A DNA stretch of 38,525 nt from Pseudomonadales bacterium (GCA_022072145.1 JAJVIG010000062.1:1-38525); one strand, 5' to 3'; counted from the stretch's first letter, positions 1 through 10,411 are shown. The notes: generated from the letters alone by a model not told the origin. A program made the numbers and translations.

Positions 1-155
1 GGGGCGGGGAGCCACTCTACGTGCGGAGTCAGCCAAGGCTGCTCAAAGGTCCGGTCGGCTTCCCCGGAAGCGGGCATGACAAAAACACGCCCGTCATCAA
101 GGTACAAGGTCCGGGCTGCGCCCGGACGTTCACGATGTTCGGCCACGGGCCGAAC
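1..155. repeat. Intergenic segment with hairpins, no gene seen
   Basis: No credible coding sequence was found before the lpxH stop codon. Two compact hairpins are visible. One has 8-bp arms GTCCGGGC (109-116) and GCCCGGAC (120-127). The other has arms GTTCGGCC (137-144) and GGCCGAAC (148-155). A weaker GCTTCC/GGAAGC pair lies at 58-71. The second hairpin belongs to the same repeat family as two copies near 10.35 kb. The hairpins could end lpxH transcription or be REP-like elements, but no T-run follows them. Confidence 0.55.
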
Positions 156-160
156 CTACG
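137..160 (-). repeat. REP-like palindrome, copy 1, over the lpxH stop
   Basis: This is a perfect 8-bp inverted repeat, GTTCGGCC-ACG-GGCCGAAC, followed by CTACG. Its reverse complement differs at one loop base from the repeats at 10341-10364 and 10387-10410. The lpxH stop codon (156-158, minus strand) lies inside the conserved CTACG arm, so this copy directly abuts the coding sequence. Confidence 0.7.
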
Positions 161-878
161 GGGCGATGGGGAACGCGTGCAGTAGCGGTTCGCTACCGGC
201 GGACCAGCACACGTAGCGCGCCTCGGCGCCGTCCCAGTCGCCGAGCACCAGGCGTGAACCGTTGCGATGCGCATGCTGCGCGGGGCGGTGCGTGTGTCCG
301 TGGATCAGCAGATCGACGCCGTACTCGATCAACGCTTCCTCGACCGTTGCCGGCACGACATCCAGCAGCGGCGCCGGCTTCATGGGCGTGTGTTCGCGGC
401 TGTGGCGGCGCAGCGCGGCGGCGATGCGCCGGCGCAGCGCGAGCGGCAGCGCGAGCAGCAGCCTGCGCGTCGCAGGCCGCCGGATCCAGCGGCGGTAGCG
501 CTGGTAGCCCAGATCCGCGCTGCACAGCGCATCCCCGTGCGCCAGCAGCACGCGGCGGTCGCCGACCTGCCGGCAGCAGGGGTCCGGCAACAGCGAGGCG
601 CCGGCGCGGCGCGCGAAACGCTCGCCGAGCAGCACATCGCGATTGCCCGGCATCAGGAACACCTGCACGCCCGCGCGGCTTCGCTCGCCGAGGGCGTCGA
701 GCACGGTGCGCGCCAGGGGAGAATCGTCTTCGTCACCGAGCCAGGCGTCGAACAGGTCGCCCAGGATGTAGAGTGCGTCGCCGCCACGGGTGCGGGTGGC
801 GAGGAAGCGCAGCAGCGCCCGGGTCGTCGCCGGGCGTTGCTCGCAGAGGTGCAGGTCCGAGATGAACAGGCTGTCCAT
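156..878 (-). CDS. lpxH: UDP-2,3-diacylglucosamine pyrophosphatase LpxH
   Basis: This 240-residue metallophosphoesterase hydrolyses UDP-2,3-diacylglucosamine to lipid X and UMP, the fourth step of lipid A synthesis, at the inner face of the cytoplasmic membrane. All the metal-binding blocks are visible in order: SDLHL near residue 7, GDLFDAW near 41, GNRD near 78, AHGD near 113, and GHTHRP near 194. The length is normal for LpxH (about 240). The gene starts 14 bp after the peptidyl-prolyl isomerase stop on the same strand, so the two are probably co-transcribed. The stop codon lies within a palindromic repeat. A second, shorter and C-terminally truncated relative lies at 12114-12686. The complete motif set makes this the likely functional LpxH. 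Confidence 0.95.
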   Translation of the reverse strand: MDSLFISDLHLCEQRPATTRALLRFLATRTRGGDALYILGDLFDAWLGDEDDSPLARTVLDALGERSRAGVQVFLMPGNRDVLLGERFARRAGASLLPDPCCRQVGDRRVLLAHGDALCSADLGYQRYRRWIRRPATRRLLLALPLALRRRIAAALRRHSREHTPMKPAPLLDVVPATVEEALIEYGVDLLIHGHTHRPAQHAHRNGSRLVLGDWDGAEARYVCWSAGSEPLLHAFPIAP

Positions 879-892
879 CCGCGGCGCCGCGA

Positions 893-1384
893 TCAGGCGA
901 TGCTGACGCGCTCGATCGTGATCGTCTCGCGGGGAACGTCCTGGTGGTAGCCGCGGTTGCCGGTGGCTACCGCGCGGATCCGGTCGACCACGTCCATGCC
1001 GGTGACCACGCGGCCGAACACCGCGTAGCCCCAGCCCTGCGGCGTCGGGGAACTGTGGTCGAGGAAGTGGTTGTCGGACACGTTGATGAAGAACTGCGCG
1101 GTGGCCGAGTGCGGGTCGTTGGTGCGCGCCATCGCGATCGTGCCGACGGTGTTCTTCAGTCCGTTGTTCGCCTCGTTCGCGACCGGCTCGCGCGTGCGCT
1201 TCTGTTCCAGGTCAGCGGTGAGTCCGCCGCCCTGGATCATGAAATTGTCGATCACGCGATGGAACACGGTGCCGTCGTAGAAGCCGTCGCGCGCGTAGTG
1301 CAGGAAGTTCTCGACCGTCTTCGGCGCCTTCTCGGCGTCGAGTTCGAGCGTGATGTCGCCCATGGAGGTGTGCAGAGTGACCAT
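893..1384 (-). CDS. ppiB: Cyclophilin-type peptidyl-prolyl cis-trans isomerase
   Basis: This 163-residue cyclophilin catalyses cis-trans isomerisation of prolyl peptide bonds during protein folding. No signal peptide is visible, which fits a cytoplasmic PpiB-type enzyme. Family signatures are present: [14 protein letters not shown] near residue 40, [17 protein letters not shown] near residue 84, and a GYAVFGRV segment. The start at 1384 ([11 protein letters not shown]) is chosen because cyclophilins begin here; an in-frame ATG at 1414 would add ten unrelated residues. lpxH follows 14 bp downstream, the ppiB-lpxH pair seen in Pseudomonas-like genomes. glnS is divergent. A TATGAT sequence on the minus strand (1414-1419) may be the -10 box. 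Confidence 0.93.
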   Translation of the reverse strand: MVTLHTSMGDITLELDAEKAPKTVENFLHYARDGFYDGTVFHRVIDNFMIQGGGLTADLEQKRTREPVANEANNGLKNTVGTIAMARTNDPHSATAQFFINVSDNHFLDHSSPTPQGWGYAVFGRVVTGMDVVDRIRAVATGNRGYHQDVPRETITIERVSIA

Positions 1385-1452
1385 TGCCGTACCGCTGGTA
1401 AAAAAGAGCGGCAATCATAGCGGGTTTTGTTTCGGGCACCTACCCCGGCGGC

Positions 1453-1458
1453 TATAAT
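1453..1458 (+). promoter_or_regulatory. Consensus -10 box for glnS
   Basis: A perfect TATAAT lies 38 bp before the chosen glnS ATG in the divergent ppiB/glnS gap. The matching -35 is poor: TTTCGG at 1430-1435 gives a 17-bp spacer. The call therefore rests on the -10 sequence and its position. Confidence 0.55.
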
Positions 1459-1495
1459 CCCGGGCCACAATTTTTGCCGCAAATCGCCAGCCTCG

Positions 1496-3175
<1,680 letters not shown>

Positions 3176-3179
3176 GGCG

Positions 3180-4583
3180 ATGGGCTTGCAGATCCACAAC
3201 TCGATGAGCCGGCGCACCGAGGCGTTCCGGCCGCTGGTGCCGGGGCGCATCGGCATGTACGTCTGCGGCATCACGGTCTACGACTACTGCCACATCGGGC
3301 ACGCACGGCTGCTGGTGGCCTTCGACGTGGTGGCGCGCTACCTGCGCGCGCGCGGCTGGCAGCTCGAGTACGTGCGCAACATCACCGACATCGACGACAA
3401 GATCATCCGTCGCGCCGGCGAGAACGCCGAGCCGCTCGAGACGCTCACCGGGCGCATGATCGCGGCGATGCACGAGGACGAGCGTGCGCTGGGCAACCTG
3501 CCGCCGGACCGCGAACCGCGCGCGACCGCGCACATCGACGACATCCTCGCCATCGTCGCGCGGCTGGTCGGCTCCGGCCACGCGTACCGGGCGCCGAACG
3601 GCGACGTGTACTACCGCGTGGCGCGCTTCGCCGACTACGGCAAGCTCTCGGGTCGCAAGCCCGACGAACTGCTGGCCGGCGCGCGCGTGGAGGTCGGCGA
3701 GGACAAGGAAGACCCGCGCGACTTCGTGCTCTGGAAGGCCGCGAAGCCCGGCGAGCCGGCGTGGGAATCCCCGTGGGGGCCGGGACGGCCGGGCTGGCAC
3801 ATCGAGTGTTCGGCGATGTCGATGCGCTGCCTCGGCGAGACCTTCGATATCCACGGCGGCGGCCCCGACCTGATCTTCCCGCATCACGAGAACGAGATCG
3901 CGCAGTCCGAGGCGGCCACCGGCAAGTGCTTCGCCAACTACTGGATGCACGTGGGCCCGCTGCGGGTCGACGACGAGAAGATGTCGAAGTCGCTCGGCAA
4001 CTTCTTCACCATCCGCGACGTGCTCGCCCGCCATCGGCCCGAGGTGCTGCGCTTCCTGTTGCTCGCGAGCCACTACCGCAGTCCGATCAACTACGCGGAG
4101 TCCGGCCTGCACTCGGCGCGCCAGGCGCTGGAGCGTTTCTACGCGGCGCTGCGCGACTTCGGCGACGTGGCGCCGCTGCCGGTGGCCGAGCTGGCGGGCA
4201 GCGCGCACTTCGAGCGTTTCTGCGCGGCGATGGACGACGACTTCAATACCCCGGGCGCCCTGGCGGCGATGCACGATCTGGCGCGCGAACTCAATGCCGT
4301 CGCGCGCGAAGGCGATGCGGCGCGTGCGCGCCGGCTGGCCGCCGAACTGCGCGGCCTCGGTGCGATCCTCGGCCTGCTGGCCGACGACCCGCTGGCGTTT
4401 CGCCGCGGCGGCGACACCGCCAGCGACGATGCCTGGATCGACGCGCTGGTCGCCGAGCGCGTGCAGGCGAAGCAGGCACGCGACTTCGCGCGCGCCGACG
4501 CGATCCGCGCCGGGTTGCGTGAGCACGGGATCGTGATCGAGGACACGCGCGAGGGGTCGATCTGGCGCCGCGACTCGGCCTGA
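3180..4583 (+). CDS. cysS: Cysteinyl-tRNA synthetase
   Basis: This 467-residue class I synthetase attaches cysteine to tRNA(Cys). It shows the zinc-ligand cysteine C29 in [10 protein letters not shown], the HIGH motif at 38-41, the WHIECSAMS block carrying the second zinc cysteine, [11 protein letters not shown] with further zinc ligands, and KMSKS at 267-271. The length is normal. The ATG at 3180 follows the glnS stop by four bases and gives the canonical N-terminus MGLQIHNSM; an upstream in-frame ATG lies inside glnS and is rejected. The gene converges on feoB, whose stop codon is 20 bp away, with no obvious terminator hairpin between them. Confidence 0.96.
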   Translation: MGLQIHNSMSRRTEAFRPLVPGRIGMYVCGITVYDYCHIGHARLLVAFDVVARYLRARGWQLEYVRNITDIDDKIIRRAGENAEPLETLTGRMIAAMHEDERALGNLPPDREPRATAHIDDILAIVARLVGSGHAYRAPNGDVYYRVARFADYGKLSGRKPDELLAGARVEVGEDKEDPRDFVLWKAAKPGEPAWESPWGPGRPGWHIECSAMSMRCLGETFDIHGGGPDLIFPHHENEIAQSEAATGKCFANYWMHVGPLRVDDEKMSKSLGNFFTIRDVLARHRPEVLRFLLLASHYRSPINYAESGLHSARQALERFYAALRDFGDVAPLPVAELAGSAHFERFCAAMDDDFNTPGALAAMHDLARELNAVAREGDAARARRLAAELRGLGAILGLLADDPLAFRRGGDTASDDAWIDALVAERVQAKQARDFARADAIRAGLREHGIVIEDTREGSIWRRDSA

Positions 4584-4602
4584 GCGCGGCCGCCGGGCAG
4601 GA

Positions 4603-6924
4603 TCAGAGATTGACCACCGGTATCAGTCGACCGTCGCGGCGACGGCGGTCGCCGAGGTGCATCAGCCACGCGTAACAGCCACCGAGCGCCGCCAGGCAAC
4701 CGACGATCCACGACGCCGAGGCCAGCGGGTGCGCCGCGAACGTGCCGGCCTGGTAGACGATCACCGCCAGCGTGTACGCGATCACGGTGTTCCACGTGGC
4801 CGAGAAGAAGGCCCAGAAACGGCCCAGTTCCTTGTACAGCGCGCCCAGCGTCGCGACGCAGGGCATGTAGAGCAGCACGAACAGCACGTAGGCGAAGGCG
4901 CCGATCCGGCCGTCGAACAGGCTGGCCATCAGCCCGAGCGTGGTGTCGTGCAAGCCCTCCTGCTCGACGATCGCCGCGCGGTCGCCGATGTTGCCGAGTC
5001 CCAGCGGGTCGGTGATCGTCTCCCCGAGCGCCGCGAGGTTCGCTCCCACCGAGGCGAAGGCCTCGTCGAGCATCGCCCGCGGGTCGGCCGCGGCGCCGGC
5101 GTCGGCGCCCTCGCGCGCCATCGTCGTGTAGAGCGCGTCCAGTGTGCCGACCACCACCTCCTTGGCGAAGATGCCGCTGAAAATGCCCACCGTGGCGGGC
5201 CAGTTGTCCTCGTCCAGTCCCATCGGCGCGAACAATGGCGTGATCGTCTTGCCGATCTGCGACAGCAGCGAGCGCTCGGTGTTCTGGTTGCCGAAGCTGC
5301 CGTCGGTGCCCATCGAGTCCACGAAGTTCAGCACCAGCACCACGGCGACGATGGCCTTGCCGGCGCGCAGCACGAAGCCCTTCAGCCGGAACCAGGTGTG
5401 CAGCAGCAGCCCGCGCAGGGTCGGCACGTGGTACGGCGGCAGTTCGAGCAGGAACGGGGAGAGGTCGCGCGCGAGCAGGCGCCTGCGCAGCAGCAAGCCG
5501 GTGCCGATCGCCAGCGCGATGCCGATCAGGTAGAGCGCGAACACCACGTTCTGGCCATTGCGCGGAAACAGCGCGGCCGCGAACAGCGCGTAGACGGTTA
5601 GCCGCGCGCCGCAGGACATGAACGGCGCCATCATCGCCGTCAGCAGGCGGTCCTGCTGGGTATCGAGGCTGCGCGTGGCCATCACCGCCGGCACGTTGCA
5701 GCCGAAACCCACGATCAGCGGCACGAAGGCCTTGCCCGGCAGCCCCACGGCGCGCATCAGGCGATCGAGGATGAACGCCGCGCGTGCCATGTAGCCGGAG
5801 TCCTCGAGGAAACTCTGGAACAGGAACAACGAGGCGATCACCGGCACGAAGCTGGCCACCAGCTGTACGCCGCCGCCGATGCCGTCGGCCAGCGCCGCCA
5901 CGAGCCACTCCGGCGTCCCGATCCCGGCCAGCGCCGAACGCGGCAGCTCCACGAACAGCGCGCCGGCCGCGAGGTCGAAGAAATCGATGAACGCACCGCC
6001 CACGTTGATCGTGAAGGTGAACATCAGGTACATCACGCCGAGCAGCACCGGGAAGGCGAGGATACGGTTCAGCAGCACCCGGTCCAGCACCTCGGTGACG
6101 TTGACGCGCTTGCCCTGTTCGCTGCGCACGGCCTGACCGACGATCTGCCCGATCGCGCGGTAGCGGGCCGCGATCAGCGCGTCGCCGGCGTTGCTGCCCA
6201 GCCGCGCTTCGAACTGCTCGACGAGCGGCAGCACGCGTGCGCGCGCTTCATCGCCGATGCGCTCCAGCGCGGCGGCATCGCGCTCGAGCAGCGCGGCTGC
6301 CAGCAGTCGGCCGTTGGGCCCCGCCTGCGCCGGGTCCAGCGCCGACTGCACGCCGAGCAATGCGTTCTCGAGCGCTGCGTCGAGCGCGAGCCGCGCCGGT
6401 GGCGGCTGCTCGGTCTGCAGTTCCGCGCAGATGGCCTCGACCAGCGCGCGCACGCCGTCGCCGCGGCTGGCGACCAGCGGCACCACCGGACAGCCGAGGC
6501 AGTTCGCCAGCCGGTGCGGATCGACGTGCAGCCCCTGCGAGTGCGCCACGTCGATCATGTTCAGCGCGACGACCACCGGCACGTTGGCGTCGAAGATCTG
6601 CGAGCTGAGGTAAAGTCCGCGCGCGATGCTCGCCGCATCGACGATATTGACGATCAAATCCGCCTCGCGCGACAGCACGTAGGCCTGCGCGATCTGCTGG
6701 TCGAGCGCGTCGTCGTCGCGCGAGACGTGCAGCGAAAAGGTGCCGGGCAGGTCGACCACCCGGATGTTCAGCCCTTCGTGGGTGAAGGTGCCGGTCTTGC
6801 GCTCGACGGTCACGCCCGGCCAGTTGCCGACGCTCTGGTGGGAACCCGTGAGGCGGTTGAACAGGGTGGTCTTGCCGCAGTTGGGATTGCCCACCAGCGC
6901 AATGGTAAAGGACTTGCCTCTCAC
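4603..6924 (-). CDS. feoB: Ferrous iron transporter FeoB
   Basis: FeoB is the inner-membrane Fe(II) uptake protein. This 773-residue copy has an N-terminal G domain with G1 GNPNCGKTT at residues 12-20, G3 DLPG near 58, and G4 NMID near 121. A helical regulatory domain follows, then two Gate modules with multiple membrane segments, for example near 281-305 and 340-370, and conserved stretches such as GYMARAAFILDR and PFMSCGARL. Its start overlaps the feoA stop by four bases (ATGA), so the two are translationally coupled. No feoC-like gene follows. Expression is probably driven from the Fur-controlled promoter before feoA. Confidence 0.96.
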   Translation of the reverse strand: MRGKSFTIALVGNPNCGKTTLFNRLTGSHQSVGNWPGVTVERKTGTFTHEGLNIRVVDLPGTFSLHVSRDDDALDQQIAQAYVLSREADLIVNIVDAASIARGLYLSSQIFDANVPVVVALNMIDVAHSQGLHVDPHRLANCLGCPVVPLVASRGDGVRALVEAICAELQTEQPPPARLALDAALENALLGVQSALDPAQAGPNGRLLAAALLERDAAALERIGDEARARVLPLVEQFEARLGSNAGDALIAARYRAIGQIVGQAVRSEQGKRVNVTEVLDRVLLNRILAFPVLLGVMYLMFTFTINVGGAFIDFFDLAAGALFVELPRSALAGIGTPEWLVAALADGIGGGVQLVASFVPVIASLFLFQSFLEDSGYMARAAFILDRLMRAVGLPGKAFVPLIVGFGCNVPAVMATRSLDTQQDRLLTAMMAPFMSCGARLTVYALFAAALFPRNGQNVVFALYLIGIALAIGTGLLLRRRLLARDLSPFLLELPPYHVPTLRGLLLHTWFRLKGFVLRAGKAIVAVVLVLNFVDSMGTDGSFGNQNTERSLLSQIGKTITPLFAPMGLDEDNWPATVGIFSGIFAKEVVVGTLDALYTTMAREGADAGAAADPRAMLDEAFASVGANLAALGETITDPLGLGNIGDRAAIVEQEGLHDTTLGLMASLFDGRIGAFAYVLFVLLYMPCVATLGALYKELGRFWAFFSATWNTVIAYTLAVIVYQAGTFAAHPLASASWIVGCLAALGGCYAWLMHLGDRRRRDGRLIPVVNL

Positions 6925-7163
6925 AGCCGTTCCACGCGCAGTGCGGCGGCCTCGGCGCGGCGCACGCTTAGGCGAAAGCCGCGCAACATGATCTGCACCG
7001 GGTCGCCGAGCGGGGCGTCGCGCACCACGGTGAACTCGGTGCCGGGGGTGAGCCCCATGCTGAGCAGCCGGTTGCGGTAGTACTCGGGCATCGGGCCGAA
7101 GCCATCGACGCGCGCCCGGTCACCGGGGCGAAGCTGGGCGAAGAGGGCGCGCTGGTTATCCAT
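6921..7163 (-). CDS. feoA: Ferrous iron transport protein FeoA
   Basis: This is an 80-residue SH3-like FeoA protein, the small cytoplasmic partner that supports FeoB-dependent Fe(II) uptake. The recognisable core is RLLSMGLTPGTEF, followed by DPVQIMLRGFRLSVRRAEA, which is typical of the family. It is the first gene of a feoAB operon and its stop overlaps the feoB start by four bases. A -10-like TATAAG (minus strand, 7172-7177) and a candidate Fur site lie directly upstream, consistent with iron repression. Confidence 0.93.
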   Translation of the reverse strand: MDNQRALFAQLRPGDRARVDGFGPMPEYYRNRLLSMGLTPGTEFTVVRDAPLGDPVQIMLRGFRLSVRRAEAAALRVERL

Positions 7164-7171
7164 GTCCGCAG

Positions 7172-7200
7172 CTTATAGAAAAATAGGAATGATTCGCAAC
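7172..7200 (-). promoter_or_regulatory. feoA promoter with candidate Fur box
   Basis: Reading the minus strand, a TATAAG -10-like element occupies 7172-7177. The palindromic core GAAT-G-ATTC (7187-7195) sits just upstream of it. The surrounding sequence, read on the minus strand, matches about nine of fourteen specified positions of the 7-1-7 Fur consensus TGATAATnATTATCA. A Fur site in this position would block RNA polymerase. The match is by eye only. Confidence 0.5.
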
Positions 7201-7295
7201 AATCGGTTTGGGCACGAATACCGCCGTGGCGTGCGGTGGCGCAATGGTGGCGTGCCGGCTAGCATCACGGCCGGATTGCTGGCGGTGGAGTGAGG

Positions 7296-8465
7296 ATGAA
7301 GCCCGGGGTGGTGCACGCGGAAGAATTCGATCGGCTGCTGTACGCCGCGACGCCGTGGATCGACGTGCGCGCGGAGGTCGAGTTCGCGCACGGCGCGCTG
7401 CCCGGTGCCGTGAACCTGCCGATCCTGAACACCGCCGAACGCGAGCGCGTGGGCACCTGTTACAAGCGCGAGGGCCAGCAGGCCGCGATCGCGCTGGGGC
7501 ATCGGCTGGTCGGCGGGGCGGTGCGCGAGCAGCGTACCGCGCGCTGGTGCGAGTTCCTCCGCGCGCACCCGGACGCCGTGCTGCACTGCTGGCGCGGCGG
7601 CCTGCGCTCGCAGCTAGCCGCCGACTGGATAGCCGCCGAAGGAGTGGCGGTGCGCGTGGTCGCCGGTGGCTACAAGGCGCTTCGCAACCACGTGCTCCGC
7701 GAGATCGAGGAGCCGTCGCCAGCGGCGCCGCTGGTGGTGATCGGCGGGCGCACCGGATCGGCCAAGACCGTGCTGATCCGCGAACTCCCGGGCGGCATCG
7801 ACCTCGAGGGTTTCGCGCGTCACCGCGGGTCGAGCTTCGGGCGGCGCGTCGGCGCGCCGCCCGCGCAGGCGGACTTCGAGAACGCGCTGGCGGTGGCGCT
7901 GCTGCGCCAGCGCATCGACGCCCCGGGCGCCGTGCTGTTCCTCGAGGACGAGAGCCGTCAGATCGGTCCGGTCACGGTGCCGCCGGAGCTGCATCGCGCG
8001 ATGAAGGCCGCGCCGTTGGTGATCCTGGAATCACGCTTCGAGGAGCGCGTGGAGCGCATCCTGGCCGAGTACGTGCATGAGGATCTGGCCGGCTGGCTCG
8101 CGGCCGACCCCGATGGCGGCTTCGAGCGCTTCGCCCGGGCATTGCTCGACGGGCTGGGCCGCATCCAGCGGCGGCTGGGCGGCGAGCGTCACCGCGAGGC
8201 GGAAGGGTTGCTGCGCACGGCATTGTGCGCGCACGAACGCAGCGGTGGCACCCACGCTCACCGGGACTGGATCGCGCTGCTGCTGCGCGAGTACTACGAT
8301 CCGATGTACGAATTCCAGCTTGCGAAGGCCGAAGGGCGCGTGGTGTTCCGTGGCGACTATGCCGCGGTACGTGAGTGGTGCCGGGAACAGGGCACCGGAT
8401 ACGGGCGCACGCCTTTGGAACCTGCGCGATCGATGGACTATAGTGCAGCGGGCGAAACCAGATAG
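7296..8465 (+). CDS. mnmH: tRNA 2-selenouridine synthase (MnmH/SelU)
   Basis: MnmH uses selenophosphate to convert 2-thiouridine at the tRNA wobble position 34 to 2-selenouridine, through a geranylated intermediate. This copy has 389 residues. It begins with a rhodanese domain that has the catalytic cysteine C98 in HCWRGGLRSQ, and continues with a P-loop domain. The P-loop reads GGRTGSAKT at residues 150-158. The residue before the lysine is alanine (A156), where Walker A motifs normally have glycine. The ATG at 7296 is preferred because GGAG lies five bases before it; a GTG at 7290 is an alternative. No selD gene is visible in the window. Confidence 0.92.
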   Translation: MKPGVVHAEEFDRLLYAATPWIDVRAEVEFAHGALPGAVNLPILNTAERERVGTCYKREGQQAAIALGHRLVGGAVREQRTARWCEFLRAHPDAVLHCWRGGLRSQLAADWIAAEGVAVRVVAGGYKALRNHVLREIEEPSPAAPLVVIGGRTGSAKTVLIRELPGGIDLEGFARHRGSSFGRRVGAPPAQADFENALAVALLRQRIDAPGAVLFLEDESRQIGPVTVPPELHRAMKAAPLVILESRFEERVERILAEYVHEDLAGWLAADPDGGFERFARALLDGLGRIQRRLGGERHREAEGLLRTALCAHERSGGTHAHRDWIALLLREYYDPMYEFQLAKAEGRVVFRGDYAAVREWCREQGTGYGRTPLEPARSMDYSAAGETR

Positions 8466-8485
8466 CGAGCAACGCAGGAAGCCCG

Positions 8486-9748
8486 ATGTCCAAGGTTACC
8501 CGGTCGAGGCCAGGGTACTTCCACACCGCGGTGCGCCGGGAGCGCATCCGGGTCGAGGCGTTGCGGGTGGGGATGCGTGTCGTCGAACTCGACCGCCCGT
8601 GGACCGAGACCCCGTTCCTGTTCCAGGGCTTCAGGATCGAGAACGTGGCGCAGATCGGCGAGATCGCGCGCTACTGCCGCGAGGTCGTGGTCGAGTACGG
8701 CGAGGACGAATGGGTGGGACCCAGCGAGCACGCCGTACTCGAGGCACCGGCGCGCCGGGCCGAGCCCATCCCGTTTCCCGGTCGCCCGCCGGGAGCGAGG
8801 GCCTATCAGCGTGCCTCGCGACTGCAGAGCGACGCGCGCGCGCTGACGCGTTCGCTGATGGACGATGTGCGCCTCGGGCGCGTCATCGACATCAAGGAAG
8901 TGAAGGCCACGGTCTCCAATGCGGTGCGCGAGATCATCGAGAGCCCCGATGCGGTGCTCTGGCTGTCGCGTATCCGAGACCGCGACTCCTACACCTCCGA
9001 ACACTGTGTCAACGTCGGGCTGCTCGCGATCAATTTCGGCCGTCATCTGGGCTACGGCGAGGAAGACCTGAACGCCATCGGCTTCGCCGGCATGCTGCAC
9101 GACGTCGGCAAGACGCTGACCCCGCTCGAGGTGCTGAACAAGGAAGGTGCGCTGACGCAGCAGGAGTTCGAGGTCATGAAGGCGCACCCGACCGACGGCC
9201 GCAACATCCTGATGGCGCACCGCAACCTCAGTTACGGGGCCGTCGACGTCGCGTACGGACACCACGAGGCGCTGGACGGCAGCGGCTATCCGCGCAAGCT
9301 GAAGGCGGCCGGAATCTCGCGCATGACGCGCATCGTCACGCTGTGCGACGTCTACGACGCCGTGACCTCGGATCGCTGCTACCGCAAGGGGCTGCCGTCG
9401 TTGCGCGGGCTGGACGTGCTGCAACGCGGGCGCGCCAGCAAGTACGACGAACAGCTGGTCGACGAGTTCGTGCGCTGCATCGGTCTCTATCCGACCGGCA
9501 GCGTGGTGGAGCTCGTGAACGGCTGCCACGGCATCGTGCTCAGCACCAATTACCGCAACCGTCACCTGCCACGCGTGCTGCTGGTGCGCGACGAGCACCA
9601 CCAGCCATGCCAGGAGCGGGTGCTCGACCTGCAGAAACTCTCGGGACAGTCCGGCATGGAGGGCTGGCTGATCCGCGCCGTGGTATCCAACGGCACGCAC
9701 GGGATCCGGGTCGAGGAATACGTACGCCGCGGCGTGCAGATCCTGTAG
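8486..9748 (+). CDS. HD-GYP domain cyclic-di-GMP phosphodiesterase
   Basis: This 420-residue cytoplasmic protein has an N-terminal DUF3391-type region (about residues 1-130) and a C-terminal HD-GYP domain. Visible catalytic features are H205-D206 in MLHDVGKT, H259-H260-E261, and the DGSGYP signature at 264-269. HD-GYP enzymes hydrolyse cyclic di-GMP to GMP or pGpG and so affect motility and biofilm switching. No receiver domain or membrane segment is seen; DUF3391 may be the sensory or regulatory part. AGGAAG before the ATG is a good ribosome-binding site. It begins 20 bp after mnmH and may share its transcript. Confidence 0.9.
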   Translation: MSKVTRSRPGYFHTAVRRERIRVEALRVGMRVVELDRPWTETPFLFQGFRIENVAQIGEIARYCREVVVEYGEDEWVGPSEHAVLEAPARRAEPIPFPGRPPGARAYQRASRLQSDARALTRSLMDDVRLGRVIDIKEVKATVSNAVREIIESPDAVLWLSRIRDRDSYTSEHCVNVGLLAINFGRHLGYGEEDLNAIGFAGMLHDVGKTLTPLEVLNKEGALTQQEFEVMKAHPTDGRNILMAHRNLSYGAVDVAYGHHEALDGSGYPRKLKAAGISRMTRIVTLCDVYDAVTSDRCYRKGLPSLRGLDVLQRGRASKYDEQLVDEFVRCIGLYPTGSVVELVNGCHGIVLSTNYRNRHLPRVLLVRDEHHQPCQERVLDLQKLSGQSGMEGWLIRAVVSNGTHGIRVEEYVRRGVQIL

Positions 9749-9768
9749 CGCAACGGTTCGCAGGCCCC

Positions 9769-9790
9769 GCCGCCGGCGTGCGCCGGTGGC
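9769..9790. terminator. GC-rich hairpin between convergent genes
   Basis: Ten-base arms GCCGCCGGCG (9769-9778) and CGCCGGTGGC (9781-9790) can pair with one G-T wobble. The hairpin lies in the 51-bp gap between the HD-GYP gene and the convergent small secreted-protein gene, so it could serve both. There is no T-run, so factor-independent termination is uncertain. Confidence 0.35.
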
Positions 9791-9799
9791 AGCCGGAAG

Positions 9800-10207
9800 T
9801 CAGTCCTTGGTGGGGGCGCGCTGCAGGAAGCCCGGCGTGGTCGTGCGGCGGCGCTCGTCCTCACGCTGCGTCGCCGACGACGCCGTTGCCGGTTGCGCGC
9901 TCGCGCTCTTGCTGGAGGCCGGCCGGGTGCCCGCCTCGCGATATCCCTTCGCCATCGCGGCATCGATCTCGGCTTTCGAACGGCCCTTCGCTGTGCAGGC
10001 ACGCATCGACTCGTGCATGCGCGCCTTCGGCAGCTTGCAGCGCGCGTCGGCGGCGTCGAACAGCCGCTTGCACTCGGCCCAGGCGCGTGTGCGTTCGCCC
10101 AGCATCTCGAGGCAGTCCGGCCCGAACAGATCCAGCGCCGGGACGGGCGCGGCGAACAGCGTCATCAGCCCCAGCGCGGCGGCGGCTCGAGTCAGAGTGC
10201 TTGGCAT
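9800..10207 (-). CDS. Small secreted protein of unknown function
   Basis: I do not recognise the family. The 135-residue product starts with a plausible signal peptide: positive residues in MPSTLTRAAAALG, then a hydrophobic stretch ending near PVPA-LDLFG. This suggests export to the periplasm. The mature part has four cysteines (DCLEML, AECKRL, ARCKLP, RACTAK) that could form two disulfides. It ends in a low-complexity Ser/Ala/Thr-rich tail with a charged EDERRR patch. The start at 10207 is chosen because it creates the signal peptide; longer in-frame extensions would run through the upstream repeat region and into the antisense of the acyltransferase gene. Confidence 0.65.
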   Translation of the reverse strand: MPSTLTRAAAALGLMTLFAAPVPALDLFGPDCLEMLGERTRAWAECKRLFDAADARCKLPKARMHESMRACTAKGRSKAEIDAAMAKGYREAGTRPASSKSASAQPATASSATQREDERRRTTTPGFLQRAPTKD

Positions 10208-10280
10208 GCGCGGAACCCCGGGAATCGCTGTGCCGCGAAGTATAGCCCAGCGCCCCCGGACCGGCCGCCGCCCCGCGCAC

Positions 10281-10332
10281 ATGCCCGGGCACCACGGACG
10301 TGACCGATGCCCGGGCACCACGGACGTGACCG
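10281..10332 (+). repeat. Two perfect 26-bp tandem repeats
   Basis: Units 10281-10306 and 10307-10332 are identical over 26 bases and begin ATGCCCGGGCACCACGG. A partial third unit (CTGCCCGG) follows at 10333-10340. They sit in the 212-bp gap between the start of the small secreted-protein gene and the stop of the acyltransferase gene, immediately before two REP-like palindromes. The inner CCCGGG is itself palindromic. Confidence 0.9.
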
Positions 10333-10340
10333 CTGCCCGG

Positions 10341-10411
10341 CGTAGGTTCGGCCTGTGGCCGAACGATGGTGCCGAACGATATCCGCCGTAGGTTCGGCCT
10401 GTGGCCGAACG
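10341..10411 (+). repeat. REP-like palindromes, copies 2 and 3
   Basis: Two identical 25-base copies are at 10341-10365 and 10387-10411. Each contains the perfect inverted repeat GTTCGGCC-TGT-GGCCGAAC preceded by CGTAG. A partial piece, GCCGAACGAT, is repeated at 10357-10366 and 10371-10380. The family is shared with 137-160. Location downstream of a gene end and paired copies are typical of REP-type dispersed elements. Confidence 0.8.

Noticed and set aside
71..97. Two overlapping inverted pairs (CGGGC/GCCCG and ATGAC/GTCAT) that could form a pseudoknot near the left edge
   Set aside because: The stems are five bases each and share a base. This is easily chance in GC-rich sequence, and no gene context links it to a riboswitch.
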